Part shown: positions 34,403 through 42,223 of the stretch, piece after piece | Numbering within the stretch: the stretch's first letter is position 1 | Layout of the letters: every line of letters begins with the position of its first letter | NCBI RefSeq assembly: GCF_008923205.2 | Contig: NZ_WBMS02000018.1 | Span: 5,430-69,429, forward strand | Origin: Actinomadura physcomitrii | Lineage (GTDB): Bacteria > Actinomycetota > Actinomycetes > Streptosporangiales > Streptosporangiaceae | Direction of reading: 5' to 3' | DNA length: 64,000 bases | The notes under the pieces: generated by a model | What the model saw: the letters and a program-made list of their open reading frames with translations, nothing else | Told to the model about the DNA's origin: nothing | Databases searched by the model: none | Made by a program: the position numbers and the translations under genes

Positions 34403-36255
34403 GGCGTGCCCTTCCCGGTCAGGGCGTCCCCGCCCTCGGCCGAACGCCTGCCGAGGTAGCGGCGGACGACGTCCTCGTCCCGGGCCACCCGCTCGGGGAC
34501 GCCGGTGGAGATGACGTGCCCCTCCGCCAGGACGATGACATGGTCCGCGATCTCGCGGACGAGCTCGAAGTTGTGCTCGACCAGCACCACGGTCGCGCCG
34601 GCCTCCCGGACCGCCCGGATCAGGACGGTCAGCTCCGCCAGCTCGGTGTCGTCGAGGCCGGAGGCGACCTCGTCGAGCAGCAGCACCGCGGGATCTGCCG
34701 CGAGGGCGCGGGCGAACTCCATGAGCCGGCGCGTGCCCAGCGGCAGCGCGTCGGCGCGCAGACCGGCGGCGCGGCTCAGTCCGACGGCGGCGAGCGCCCT
34801 GCGAGCGGCCGCCAGGTCCGCGCGGCGGACCCGCCGGTAGCGCGGCAGGCGCAGCACCGTCTCCACGAGGGTCACGTTCCCCGAGCCCAGTCTCCCGGAG
34901 GCCACGACCTCCCTGACGTTCAGCGACGCCGGCACGAGCGGTGTCTGGAACGTCCGGGCGACACCGTGCCGGACGGCCCTGCCCGTCGATCCCGAGACCG
35001 GCGAACCACCGACCCGGACCTCGCCCGCCCGGGGCTTCAACAGGCCGGACACCACGTTGAGCAGGGTGGTCTTGCCCGAGCCGTTGGGTCCGATGATCGC
35101 GGTGACGGTTCCCGGTTCGGCGCGCAGCGAGACGTCCTCGAGCGCTGTGAAGCCCCCGAAGCGCACGGTCACGGAGTCGACGACGAGCGGCTCGCCCGGG
35201 AGCGGAGGGACATCGACCGACTCCTGTCTGCTCGGGGCGATGCCCTCTTCGCCGCGGGCCCGGCCGAGCAGGCGGTCGAAGACCCGATGGCCCAGACCGG
35301 CGGCGCCGGTGCTCAGGAAGACCCCGCCGAGGACGAGGACGATGCCGTAGGCCACCTCGGCGTACTGGTCGAAGAGGGACAGCTGGCGCGGGCCCAGCTG
35401 GAGCAGCGCCGCCCCGATCACGGCGCCGTAGACGGAGCGGGCGCCGCCCAGGATGGCCGCCGCCAGGATCACCAGGCCGAGTTCGAACGTGAAGACACTC
35501 GGTGCGATGTAACCGTCCAGGTACGCGTACAGCGCACCGCCCAGCCCCGCGGGGACCGCTCCGAGTGCGTACGCTCGCAACTTTGTCCGATAGGTGGAGA
35601 TCCCCAGCGCCTTGGCGAGGACGGAGCTCTCCTTGAGCACGAGGAAGGCCGTGCCCTGACGGGAGTGGACGAGGTTGCGCATCGCCGCGAACCACAGCGC
35701 GGCCACGATGATCGCGGTCGTATAGAACGTGGGATTGTCGAAGGGCAGGCCTCCGAGGGTCGGGCGGCTGATGCCGCTCAGCCCCGCCACACCTCCGAGC
35801 CGACCGTGCAGCAGGTTGACGATCCGCGGGATGAGGTCGAGGAGCAGCAGCGAGAACAGCGCGAGCACCCAGCCGCCCAGCCGCAGCCCGGCCGCCCCCG
35901 ACACGACGCCGACCAGCAGCCCGGCGAGGCCGGCGGCCGGCAGCGTGACGAGGACGTTGGTCACTCCGATCGTCGACAGGTAACCGACCACGTACGCCCC
36001 GGTGGCGTACATCAGAACCTGGCCGAGAGCGAGTTCGCCCGCGTAGCCGAAGCTGAGGTTGAGCCCGCCGACCGCCAGCGCGAGGACCGCCACCAGGATG
36101 ATCTGGCGCTGGGCGTCCAGGCCCAGCCCCAGCCACGGGCCCGCCGCCAGGACGGCGGCGCCGAGGAGCGCGAGCACCGGTCCGACGGCGGCCCAACGCG
36201 CACTGAGCGCCAGGAGAGCCCGCTTCGGCACCAGGTGGGGAAGTGAGCTAGACAA
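34399..36255 (-). CDS. LivM-LivG fusion: ABC permease joined to ATPase
   Basis: A 618-residue fusion. Residues about 1-330 are a LivM permease (GLNLSFGYAGELALGQVLMY, LRAYALGAVPAGLGGALYAY, ILGGARSVYGAVIGAALL). About 355-600 are a LivG ATPase with Walker A AIIGPNGSGKTTLLNVVSGL and Walker B VLLLDEVASGLDD. The signature is degenerate (LPLGTRRLMEFARAL), as is common in LivG. TTG start, 8 bp inside the preceding permease gene, with GGGAG 9 nt upstream. The fusion fixes the permease to one ATPase; LivF supplies the other. Confidence 0.92.
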   Translation of the reverse strand: MSSSLPHLVPKRALLALSARWAAVGPVLALLGAAVLAAGPWLGLGLDAQRQIILVAVLALAVGGLNLSFGYAGELALGQVLMYATGAYVVGYLSTIGVTNVLVTLPAAGLAGLLVGVVSGAAGLRLGGWVLALFSLLLLDLIPRIVNLLHGRLGGVAGLSGISRPTLGGLPFDNPTFYTTAIIVAALWFAAMRNLVHSRQGTAFLVLKESSVLAKALGISTYRTKLRAYALGAVPAGLGGALYAYLDGYIAPSVFTFELGLVILAAAILGGARSVYGAVIGAALLQLGPRQLSLFDQYAEVAYGIVLVLGGVFLSTGAAGLGHRVFDRLLGRARGEEGIAPSRQESVDVPPLPGEPLVVDSVTVRFGGFTALEDVSLRAEPGTVTAIIGPNGSGKTTLLNVVSGLLKPRAGEVRVGGSPVSGSTGRAVRHGVARTFQTPLVPASLNVREVVASGRLGSGNVTLVETVLRLPRYRRVRRADLAAARRALAAVGLSRAAGLRADALPLGTRRLMEFARALAADPAVLLLDEVASGLDDTELAELTVLIRAVREAGATVVLVEHNFELVREIADHVIVLAEGHVISTGVPERVARDEDVVRRYLGRRSAEGGDALTGKGTP

Positions 36256-37108
36256 GACGCGGCTCTCCCTTGCTCAGCAGCCCGGTGGGCCGCAGGAGGA
36301 GGATGAGGGCGAGGATGACGATGACGGCGATGTCGCCGTAGTCGTTCCCGAGGTGGCGGTTCGAGAAGGCCTCGACCAGCCCCACCACCGTCCCGCCCAG
36401 GAGGGCGCCCAGGTGGCTGCCGACGCCGCCGAGGGCCATGGCGACGAACCCCTTGAGCGCCAGCACGAGTCCGATCGTGGCGACCGCGTAGGTCGTCTGC
36501 GCCATCACCGGTCCGACCAGTCCTCCGAAGATCCCGGCGATCGCGAACCCGAGCATCGACAGCCGCCGCACATCGATGCCGCGGAGCGCGGCGGCGTCCT
36601 CGTCCTCGGTGCGGGCGAGGCCGGCCAGACCGAGGCGCGATCGATGCGTCCAGACGTGGAACCCGAGGGTCGCGACGACGGCGATGACGATGAGCAGGAG
36701 CTCGTTCGGCCGGACCTGGCCGCCGAGGACCGTCCACGTCCTCTCGGGGACGACGGTGACCCGCAGGGGATCCGGACCCCAGATGACGATCGCCGCTCCC
36801 GCGATGACGGTCGAGACCCCGAGCGTGGTGACCAGCTCGGTATGGCCGCCATGACCCCGCAGCGGCCTGATGGCGACGCGTTCCTCGGCGACGGCGACGA
36901 GCCCGCCCAGCACCGCTCCGATGAGCAGCACCACCGGCAGCGGCAGCGAATGCTGGGTGAGACCGGCATACGCCGTGAAGGCCCCCACCGTGAAGAACTG
37001 GGCGGTCGCGAAGTTGAGCACTCCGGTAAGGACGAGGGTCATGTTGTAGGTGAGCGCAACGAGCGTGTAGACGGACCCCATGGTCAGTCCCGCCCACAGG
37101 ACGGTCAT
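36248..37108 (-). CDS. branched-chain amino acid-type ABC permease, LivH
   Basis: A 286-residue integral membrane permease. MGSVYTLVALTYNMTLVLTG and VLNFATAQFFTVGAF are the N-terminal LivH signatures (usually GxIYALxAxGxxLxxG and xNFAHG). GFVAMALGGVGSHLGALLGG is the C-terminal hallmark. Ends with TAG overlapping the TTG start of the LivM-LivG fusion. Confidence 0.92.
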   Translation of the reverse strand: MTVLWAGLTMGSVYTLVALTYNMTLVLTGVLNFATAQFFTVGAFTAYAGLTQHSLPLPVVLLIGAVLGGLVAVAEERVAIRPLRGHGGHTELVTTLGVSTVIAGAAIVIWGPDPLRVTVVPERTWTVLGGQVRPNELLLIVIAVVATLGFHVWTHRSRLGLAGLARTEDEDAAALRGIDVRRLSMLGFAIAGIFGGLVGPVMAQTTYAVATIGLVLALKGFVAMALGGVGSHLGALLGGTVVGLVEAFSNRHLGNDYGDIAVIVILALILLLRPTGLLSKGEPRLV

Positions 37109-37199
37109 CGGCTCACCTCCTCTTCGCGGCCCCGCCGCACCGCTCTCCGGCGGCGGGTCGATCTCACCGGGCCGGCCGGGCCCGTCTCCCGCGCCTGGC

Positions 37200-38399
37200 T
37201 CAACTGCTCGCCTCGAACTGCCCCTGGACGAGCACCGAGGCCGGCAGGTAGGAGAAGTCGGAGTCGTTGACCACCGGGAAATGCGCCTTGGTGCTGTAGG
37301 CGTAGGCGGCGTAGGTGGTCCACGGGACGGGACTCGGCCGCTTCAGCGACTCCATGGCCTTCTTGAGGTCCGCGGGATCGGTGCCGCCCGCCTGCTCGGC
37401 CGCGACGCCCAGCACCTGGAGCGCGTCGTAGGGCTCGGCCGCCAGGGTGATGATCTGCTTGACGGGGCCCTTGGCGGCGACGGCCTTGACCATGCGTTCG
37501 GTGGCGGGCTGCCACGACCCGCGTTCCGATAGCGCGGCGACCTTGAACGTCTGGATCAGGACGTCCTTCAGCGCCGAGGAATCCACCAGCGAGGCGGGGT
37601 TCGAGCCGGCGAAACCGGAGTCGCCGATGACCGGCACCGACCAGTTCAGCTTCTGGCGCGCGTCGAGGATGTAGCCGACCGCGGGGCCGTATCCGGAGGC
37701 GAGGAGCAGGTCCGGCCTCGCGCTCCGCAGGGCGTCCAGCGGAGCCGTGAGGTCGGTCGCCTTGCTGTCGTAGCTCTGGGCCACGAGCTTGATACCGGTG
37801 CCCTTCACCGCGTTCTCGATCGCCGACCGGTTGTAGGTGCCCAGCGCGTCGTTGGAGGCGATGAACGCGAGGGTGCGGACGCCGCGGGTCTTCATGAAGC
37901 GCACGGCCGAGGCGTAGTTCTGGTCGTTCGCCGACTGGTAACCGAAGTGGTAGGGGTACTTCTTCGGGTCGTCCATGGACCTGTCCGACGCGGTGGTGCC
38001 GGAGAGCACTCGCGCGTTCGTCAGGGCGGGCAGCATGGCGAGCGTCTCGTTGCTGGTCGCCCCGGCCAGGACGTAGTCGGGCCGCTCGCTCCCGTTGAGC
38101 CGCGACTGGAGCCGGGACACCGCCTCGGTCGGGTTGAGCTTGTCATCGACCGAGGCGATCTCGATCTTGCGGCCGCCGATGCCGCCACGGCCGTTGAGGT
38201 CGTCCGCGGCCGCCTGCAGGCCGCTCATCTGGAGCTTGGCCTGTTCGGCCAGTGCCCCCGACAGCGGAAGCACGGCCAGCACCCTGAAGGGACCGTGGCT
38301 GTCGGCTTTGCCCGTCCCCCCGCCGCCACAGGCCGAGAGGGTGATGAGCGCGAGCGCGGCGGCGCCCGTTCGGATCGTTCTACCTGGGGTGATTCTCAC
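37200..38399 (-). CDS. branched-chain amino acid-type ABC substrate-binding lipoprotein, LivK-like
   Basis: About 399 residues. The start holds RITPGRTIRTGAAALALIT and the lipobox LSAC, so it should be a lipid-anchored receptor. The type I periplasmic-binding fold is evident: VLAVLPLSGALAEQAKLQMS, NGRGGIGGRKIEIASVDDK and TLAFIASNDALG. GTG at 38399 is 10 nt after GGAGG; a GTG at 38408 is too close to that site. First gene of the Liv operon, with a clear promoter at 38442-38470. Ligand unknown, probably an aromatic or branched acid. Confidence 0.9.
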   Translation of the reverse strand: MRITPGRTIRTGAAALALITLSACGGGGTGKADSHGPFRVLAVLPLSGALAEQAKLQMSGLQAAADDLNGRGGIGGRKIEIASVDDKLNPTEAVSRLQSRLNGSERPDYVLAGATSNETLAMLPALTNARVLSGTTASDRSMDDPKKYPYHFGYQSANDQNYASAVRFMKTRGVRTLAFIASNDALGTYNRSAIENAVKGTGIKLVAQSYDSKATDLTAPLDALRSARPDLLLASGYGPAVGYILDARQKLNWSVPVIGDSGFAGSNPASLVDSSALKDVLIQTFKVAALSERGSWQPATERMVKAVAAKGPVKQIITLAAEPYDALQVLGVAAEQAGGTDPADLKKAMESLKRPSPVPWTTYAAYAYSTKAHFPVVNDSDFSYLPASVLVQGQFEASS

Positions 38400-38441
38400 A
38401 GGACTCACGCCTCCTCGGTGGACAGTCCTGACGTGGCGTGA

Positions 38442-38470
38442 AATCTAAGGACAGCTTGTCTAGTTCTCAA
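38442..38470 (-). promoter_or_regulatory. promoter of the Liv-type importer operon
   Basis: On the minus strand TTGAGA, a 17-nt spacer and TAGATT. The shared AT-rich box (38469-38486) sits immediately upstream and touches the -35 region, a position suited to a repressor or activator. Confidence 0.55.
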
Positions 38471-38486
38471 TAGTTGATCACTAGAG
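38469..38486 (+). promoter_or_regulatory. shared island box, copy 1
   Basis: AATAGTTGATCACTAGAG. It matches 16 of 18 bases with the copy at 59753-59770 and 12 of 18 with that at 42139-42156. The flank CTTGTCTA-n4-CTCAATAGT is shared with the region at 42037-42053. Confidence 0.5.
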
Positions 38487-38645
38487 TTTATCGAATCGTG
38501 TCCGTCCTGCCCGCGGGAGCGGCCATCAGAGCAGGCGAACCGGGATATCGAGGGGTGTGGCGACCGGCCGGGAGCGGTCACCTCAGGGCGACATATGCCC
38601 AACTTTCTCCATATATGTACTTTTCATCCGGCGGTGACGACACAG

Positions 38646-38671
38646 CCCGGGCCGGCTCAGGCCGGCCCGGG
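38646..38671 (-). terminator. GC-rich hairpin after the flavin reductase gene
   Basis: CCCGGGCCGG, a 6-nt loop and CCGGCCCGGG form a 10-bp stem 50 bp beyond the stop of the flavin reductase gene. The remaining gap up to the Liv promoter region (38487-38645) shows no coding signal. Confidence 0.65.
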
Positions 38672-38720
38672 TCGGAGTCGAAGCAGAGTCAGAGTCGAAG
38701 GAGGTCCAGCGGCGGCGCGC

Positions 38721-39281
38721 TCACGTCAGGGAGCCGGCTATCCGCCGAGCCGCCCGGTCGAAGAAGACCGTCGGCTCGCCCTCGTCGACATCGGCGTCCA
38801 TCACCAGACCGAACAGCACCGTGTGATCTCCCGCCGTGATGCGTTCGGCCGTCCTGCATGACAGGTGCGTGAGGGCGTCCGGCAGGCGAGGCAGGCCCCA
38901 GGCGTCGGCGCCGAAGTCGGCGCCGAACTTGTCGTCGACCTTCGAGGCGAACCGCTTCGCCAGAGGCCAGTGGTGCGGCCGGAGCACATCGATGGCGAAC
39001 AGGTCGGCGCGCTCGAACACGGCATGACAGCGCGCCGTGGTGTCCAGGCATGTCAGCACGAGCGGGGGATCCGCCGAGACCGAGGTGAAGGCCGTGGCCG
39101 TGAAGCCGTGCGCCCGGCCGTCGCCGGCGCGGGTCGAGACGATCACCACGCCGCTGGCGAACCTGCTGAGCGCCGCGCGGAACGTGGCGGCGTCCACCCG
39201 CTGGGACGGCTCGCCATCGGGAATCGCCCACGGGTCGTGGCGGCCGACGCCACGACCCGATCCGGCGCCTACGCGAAACAC
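38721..39281 (-). CDS. flavin reductase (HpaC-like) of a two-component monooxygenase
   Basis: About 186 residues of the flavin-reductase split barrel. FRAALSRFASGVVIVSTRAG, HGFTATAFTSVSADPPLVLTCLD and FAIDVL are the usual NAD(P)H:FMN oxidoreductase signatures; GDHTVLFGLVMDAD is the C-terminal strand. GTG at 39281 overlaps the LLM stop by 13 bp, so it is coupled to that monooxygenase and very likely supplies its reduced flavin. Confidence 0.88.
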   Translation of the reverse strand: MFRVGAGSGRGVGRHDPWAIPDGEPSQRVDAATFRAALSRFASGVVIVSTRAGDGRAHGFTATAFTSVSADPPLVLTCLDTTARCHAVFERADLFAIDVLRPHHWPLAKRFASKVDDKFGADFGADAWGLPRLPDALTHLSCRTAERITAGDHTVLFGLVMDADVDEGEPTVFFDRAARRIAGSLT

Positions 39282-40381
39282 GGGATGACGTGCTTTCCGA
39301 GCAGCTCGATGGCATGCATCGTGCGGTCGTGCGGCAGCGACCAGAACTGCATCATGCAGAGCAGCTTGTCCAGGTCCGCCTCCCGCTGGAGGCGTTCGAT
39401 CTGCTTGACGCAGGTGTCCGGGCTCCCGACGACGCACATGCCGTTGTCGATGAGGTACTGCAGATCGACGTCGCGAGGGTCGATGCCTTCGAAGTCGGTG
39501 ACCTGGAAGCCCTCGTCGGCGTCGATCTCCTCGGGGCGCCGTCCGCTCTTGCGCGCCTCGAGCACGGGCGCGCTCGAGGAGATCTGGGCCTGCACGTAGG
39601 ACATGAAGCCCGCCTCCGCCTCCTCGCGCGCCTGCTCGTCGGTGTCGGCGCAGTGCACGAGGGTGAACGTGGCCGCCTTGTCGTTCACGGCCGCCCCCAT
39701 CGGCTCGGCTCTGGCGACGGCCTCCCGGTAGGCCCTGACCCGGCGGCCGACCTCCTCAGGCCGGACGAGCACGGTGAAGGTGAGCAGCCCGAGCCCCTTC
39801 TCCCCCGCCTCGACGTGCGACTTCAGGCTCGTGCACGCCGACCAGATCGGCGGATGGGGGTCCTGGACCGGCATGGGCACGACCGTCCGCTCGGGAATGT
39901 CGAAGTACTTGCCGCTGTGGGAGAACGTGCCCGTCTCGCTCTTCCAGATCGCGGTGATGACCTCGAGCGCCTCCTGCCACATCGCCGACGTCTCGTCGTA
40001 GGGGATGCCGAAGCCGCCGAGCTCCGTCAGCGTGATCGACTTGCCGGTCCCGAGCTCGACCCGCCCGTTGCTGAGGATGTCGAGGGTCGCCGCCCGCTCC
40101 GCCACGCGGACGGGGTGGTTGTACGGGTAGGGCAGCAGGGCGACCCCGTGCCCTATGCGGAGGGCGGACGTGCGCTGCGAGATCGCACCGTAGAGGACCT
40201 CCGGGGCCGACGAGTGGGAGAACCCCGGCTGGAAGTGGTGCTCGACGGTCCAGAACGATTCGAATCCGGCCTGCTCCGCGTGCACCGCCTGGTCCATGAC
40301 GTCGTGGAACGCCTGCCGCTCCCGGTCGCGGTGCTTGAACGGGCTGGCGACCTGCACCTCGTAGAAGAGACCGAAGTCCAT
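39269..40381 (-). CDS. luciferase-like flavin monooxygenase (large subunit of a two-component system)
   Basis: A 370-residue LLM-class enzyme. AEQAGFESFWTVEHHFQPGF, LRIGHGVALLPYPYNHPVRV and AERAATLDILSNGRVELGTG are textbook bacterial luciferase-family segments. The ATG has GGAGG upstream. A palindrome (40397-40415) lies just upstream, a likely operator. With the overlapping flavin reductase it forms a two-component oxygenase, probably the entry step for an imported substrate. Confidence 0.9.
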   Translation of the reverse strand: MDFGLFYEVQVASPFKHRDRERQAFHDVMDQAVHAEQAGFESFWTVEHHFQPGFSHSSAPEVLYGAISQRTSALRIGHGVALLPYPYNHPVRVAERAATLDILSNGRVELGTGKSITLTELGGFGIPYDETSAMWQEALEVITAIWKSETGTFSHSGKYFDIPERTVVPMPVQDPHPPIWSACTSLKSHVEAGEKGLGLLTFTVLVRPEEVGRRVRAYREAVARAEPMGAAVNDKAATFTLVHCADTDEQAREEAEAGFMSYVQAQISSSAPVLEARKSGRRPEEIDADEGFQVTDFEGIDPRDVDLQYLIDNGMCVVGSPDTCVKQIERLQREADLDKLLCMMQFWSLPHDRTMHAIELLGKHVIPCFA

Positions 40382-40396
40382 CAGGTACCTCCACCT

Positions 40397-40415
40397 GTGT
40401 AGTAAGTGCTTACAC
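40397..40415. promoter_or_regulatory. palindromic operator upstream of the LLM/flavin-reductase operon
   Basis: GTGTA, nine bases, TACAC, with an inner GTAAG-TG-CTTAC palindrome. It lies 16 bp before the ATG of the monooxygenase gene, so a bound regulator would block initiation. The TetR protein encoded at 41302 is a candidate. Confidence 0.5.
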
Positions 40416-40438
40416 CATAGGCGGGCCGGCGGAGTTTG

Positions 40439-41209
40439 TCACGCGTGGTAGTAGAGCCCGCCCGCCACGCAGATCGCTTCGCCCGTGACATAGCTGCTCC
40501 GGTCGCTGCCGAGGAACAGCACCGCCTCGGCGATCTCCTCGGGGGTCGCCGCACGTCGCAGTGCCGCCTTCTGCGAGGTCTCGCGGACGTAGTCGGAGCC
40601 GAAGAGGGACTCGATGCCGGGGTTGGGGACGAAGCCCGGTGCGACGGCGTTGATCCGCACGTTGTGCGGTCCGCACTCCGATGCCGCCGCCCTCGTCAGC
40701 CCGAGCACGCCCGCCTTGGCCGCCGAGTAGGACGCGGTGCCGTCTGCCGGTCCCGTCCAGGCGTTGACCGAGGCGATGTTGATCACCGAACCGGCGCGAC
40801 GCTCGATCATCGCCGGAAGGCAGGCGCGCATCATGAAGAAGGTGCCGGTCAAGCACACGTTCAGGACCTTCTCCCACGAGCGGGTGCTGGTCTCGACCAG
40901 CGGCGAGAGGTCGGTGAAGGCGGCGTTGTTGACCAGGACGTCGAGGGGGCCCACCGCTTCGACGGCCGCCGCCACCCCCACTCGGACGCTCTCCTCCCGG
41001 CCGACATCGATCACCGCCGGCACCACCGTCGCGCCCGTCGCCGCCGCGAGGTCCCTCGCCGCGGCGGGGGTCCGCGTCTCGCTGCGGTCCGTGAGCACGA
41101 CGGTCGCGCCGGCCTCGGCGAACAGCCGTGCGCAGGCCGCGCCGATCCCCGGCCCCGCGGCCCCGGTGATCAGGACCTTCTTTCCCTGGACGTCGCCGCT
41201 GTGTGACAT
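40439..41209 (-). CDS. short-chain dehydrogenase/reductase
   Basis: A 256-residue classical SDR. The cofactor loop is VLITGAAGPGIGAACARLF, the structural NNA is in LDVLVNNAAF, and the active-site Ser and YxxxK are in VINIASVNAW and SYSAAKAGVLGL. ATG at 41209 with AGGA 8 nt upstream; an ATG at 41242 would add an unlikely His-rich leader. Diverges from the TetR gene. Confidence 0.9.
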   Translation of the reverse strand: MSHSGDVQGKKVLITGAAGPGIGAACARLFAEAGATVVLTDRSETRTPAAARDLAAATGATVVPAVIDVGREESVRVGVAAAVEAVGPLDVLVNNAAFTDLSPLVETSTRSWEKVLNVCLTGTFFMMRACLPAMIERRAGSVINIASVNAWTGPADGTASYSAAKAGVLGLTRAAASECGPHNVRINAVAPGFVPNPGIESLFGSDYVRETSQKAALRRAATPEEIAEAVLFLGSDRSSYVTGEAICVAGGLYYHA

Positions 41210-41301
41210 GGCGTGATTCCTCTCGTGATGTGGGGTGTGCATGGATTCGGGGCCTCAACGGGCCGCCGGTCCTCCGGCGTGAAAGGGCTAGTCTCGGACC
41301 C

Positions 41302-41979
41302 ATGCCGACAAGCGCAGGGCGGGACAAGGCCACACCTGCCGAGGGTTCGTCTCGCCGACGCTCCCCCGGAACGATCCGCGACATCATCGTCAAGGCCGCG
41401 GCCGAGGTGTTCGAGGAGAAGGGCTACAAGAGCACGACCACCCGGGAGATCGCGCACCGGGCCGGGGCGTCCGAGACGCTGATCTTCCGTCATTTCGGCA
41501 ACAAGTCGGGCCTGTTCCGGCAGGCGGTGATGGAGCCGTTCGCCGCCGAACTCGACGCCCTGGCTCGGTCCTTCGATCCGAGCAGGCCGTCGCGGGAGTT
41601 CTTCAGCAGGCTCCTCGCCACGCTGCGCACCGAGCGACGCAAGATCATGGCGCTGCTCACCGTCAGCAGCTTCGCGGAGGACCCCGACCTGCGAATGGAC
41701 GAGGCGAGCGCGTCCCCGATCGCGCCGGTCTTCAGCTCGCTGATCGGCGTGACCGAGGGCGATGTCGAGCACTACGGCTTCGCGAACGTCGACGTCAGGC
41801 TGACCACCGCGATCTCCGTGGCGACGCTGCTGGGGCTGGTCGCCTTCGACGAGTGGCTGTTCGACGAGCCATTGGACGACGAGCGGCTCGCGGCGCTCGA
41901 GCGTGAGACTCTCATGCAGCTCGCGCACGGACTCGCACATCGGCCTCCCTCGCAACCGGCCGGCGGTTCCCGACCCTGA
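41302..41979 (+). CDS. TetR-family transcriptional regulator
   Basis: A 225-residue regulator. The N-terminal helix-turn-helix is IVKAAAEVFEEKGYKSTTTR and EIAHRAGASETLIFRHFGNK. The rest is a helical ligand-binding domain. Divergent from the SDR/monooxygenase side and upstream of the acyl-CoA ligase, so probably a local repressor responding to the substrate or its CoA ester. Ribosome-binding site weak. Confidence 0.9.
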   Translation: MPTSAGRDKATPAEGSSRRRSPGTIRDIIVKAAAEVFEEKGYKSTTTREIAHRAGASETLIFRHFGNKSGLFRQAVMEPFAAELDALARSFDPSRPSREFFSRLLATLRTERRKIMALLTVSSFAEDPDLRMDEASASPIAPVFSSLIGVTEGDVEHYGFANVDVRLTTAISVATLLGLVAFDEWLFDEPLDDERLAALERETLMQLAHGLAHRPPSQPAGGSRP

Positions 41980-42030
41980 CGGCTCCGGGCGTGTCGCCTC
42001 CACCAGCTCGCTCGAAGGTGTTCCGAGGCT

Positions 42031-42060
42031 AGACCTTGTCTATCACTCAATAGTCTTAAT
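42031..42060. promoter_or_regulatory. AT-rich box related to the Liv promoter box
   Basis: CTTGTCTATCACTCAATAGT is very similar to CTTGTCTAGTTCTCAATAGT at 38455-38474 (17 of 20 bases). It lies between the TetR gene and the acyl-CoA ligase, upstream of copy 3 of the 18-bp box. Confidence 0.45.
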
Positions 42061-42138
42061 CCCAAGCATACTCTCGCCCGTCCAGCCAGTACGGCCGCCG
42101 TGTTCGCATGCCCAGGCTCCGGATGTTCTTCATCGTTG

Positions 42139-42156
42139 AATAGTTGTGTGCTGGAG
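42139..42156 (+). promoter_or_regulatory. shared island box, copy 3
   Basis: AATAGTTGTGTGCTGGAG. It shares the AATAGTTG half exactly with the copies at 38469 and 59753 and lies about 70 bp before the acyl-CoA ligase start. Confidence 0.45.
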
Positions 42157-42223
42157 TTTTCCGGAGGTACAGTCGACGCCTGCTCCCGATGTACGCCGCA
42201 GCCCCGAGCGGATGGAGACGGCA

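Noticed and set aside
38672-38704. Short direct repeats GTCGGAGTCGAAG / AGAGTCGAAGG
   Set aside because: Too short and low in complexity to support a functional repeat.
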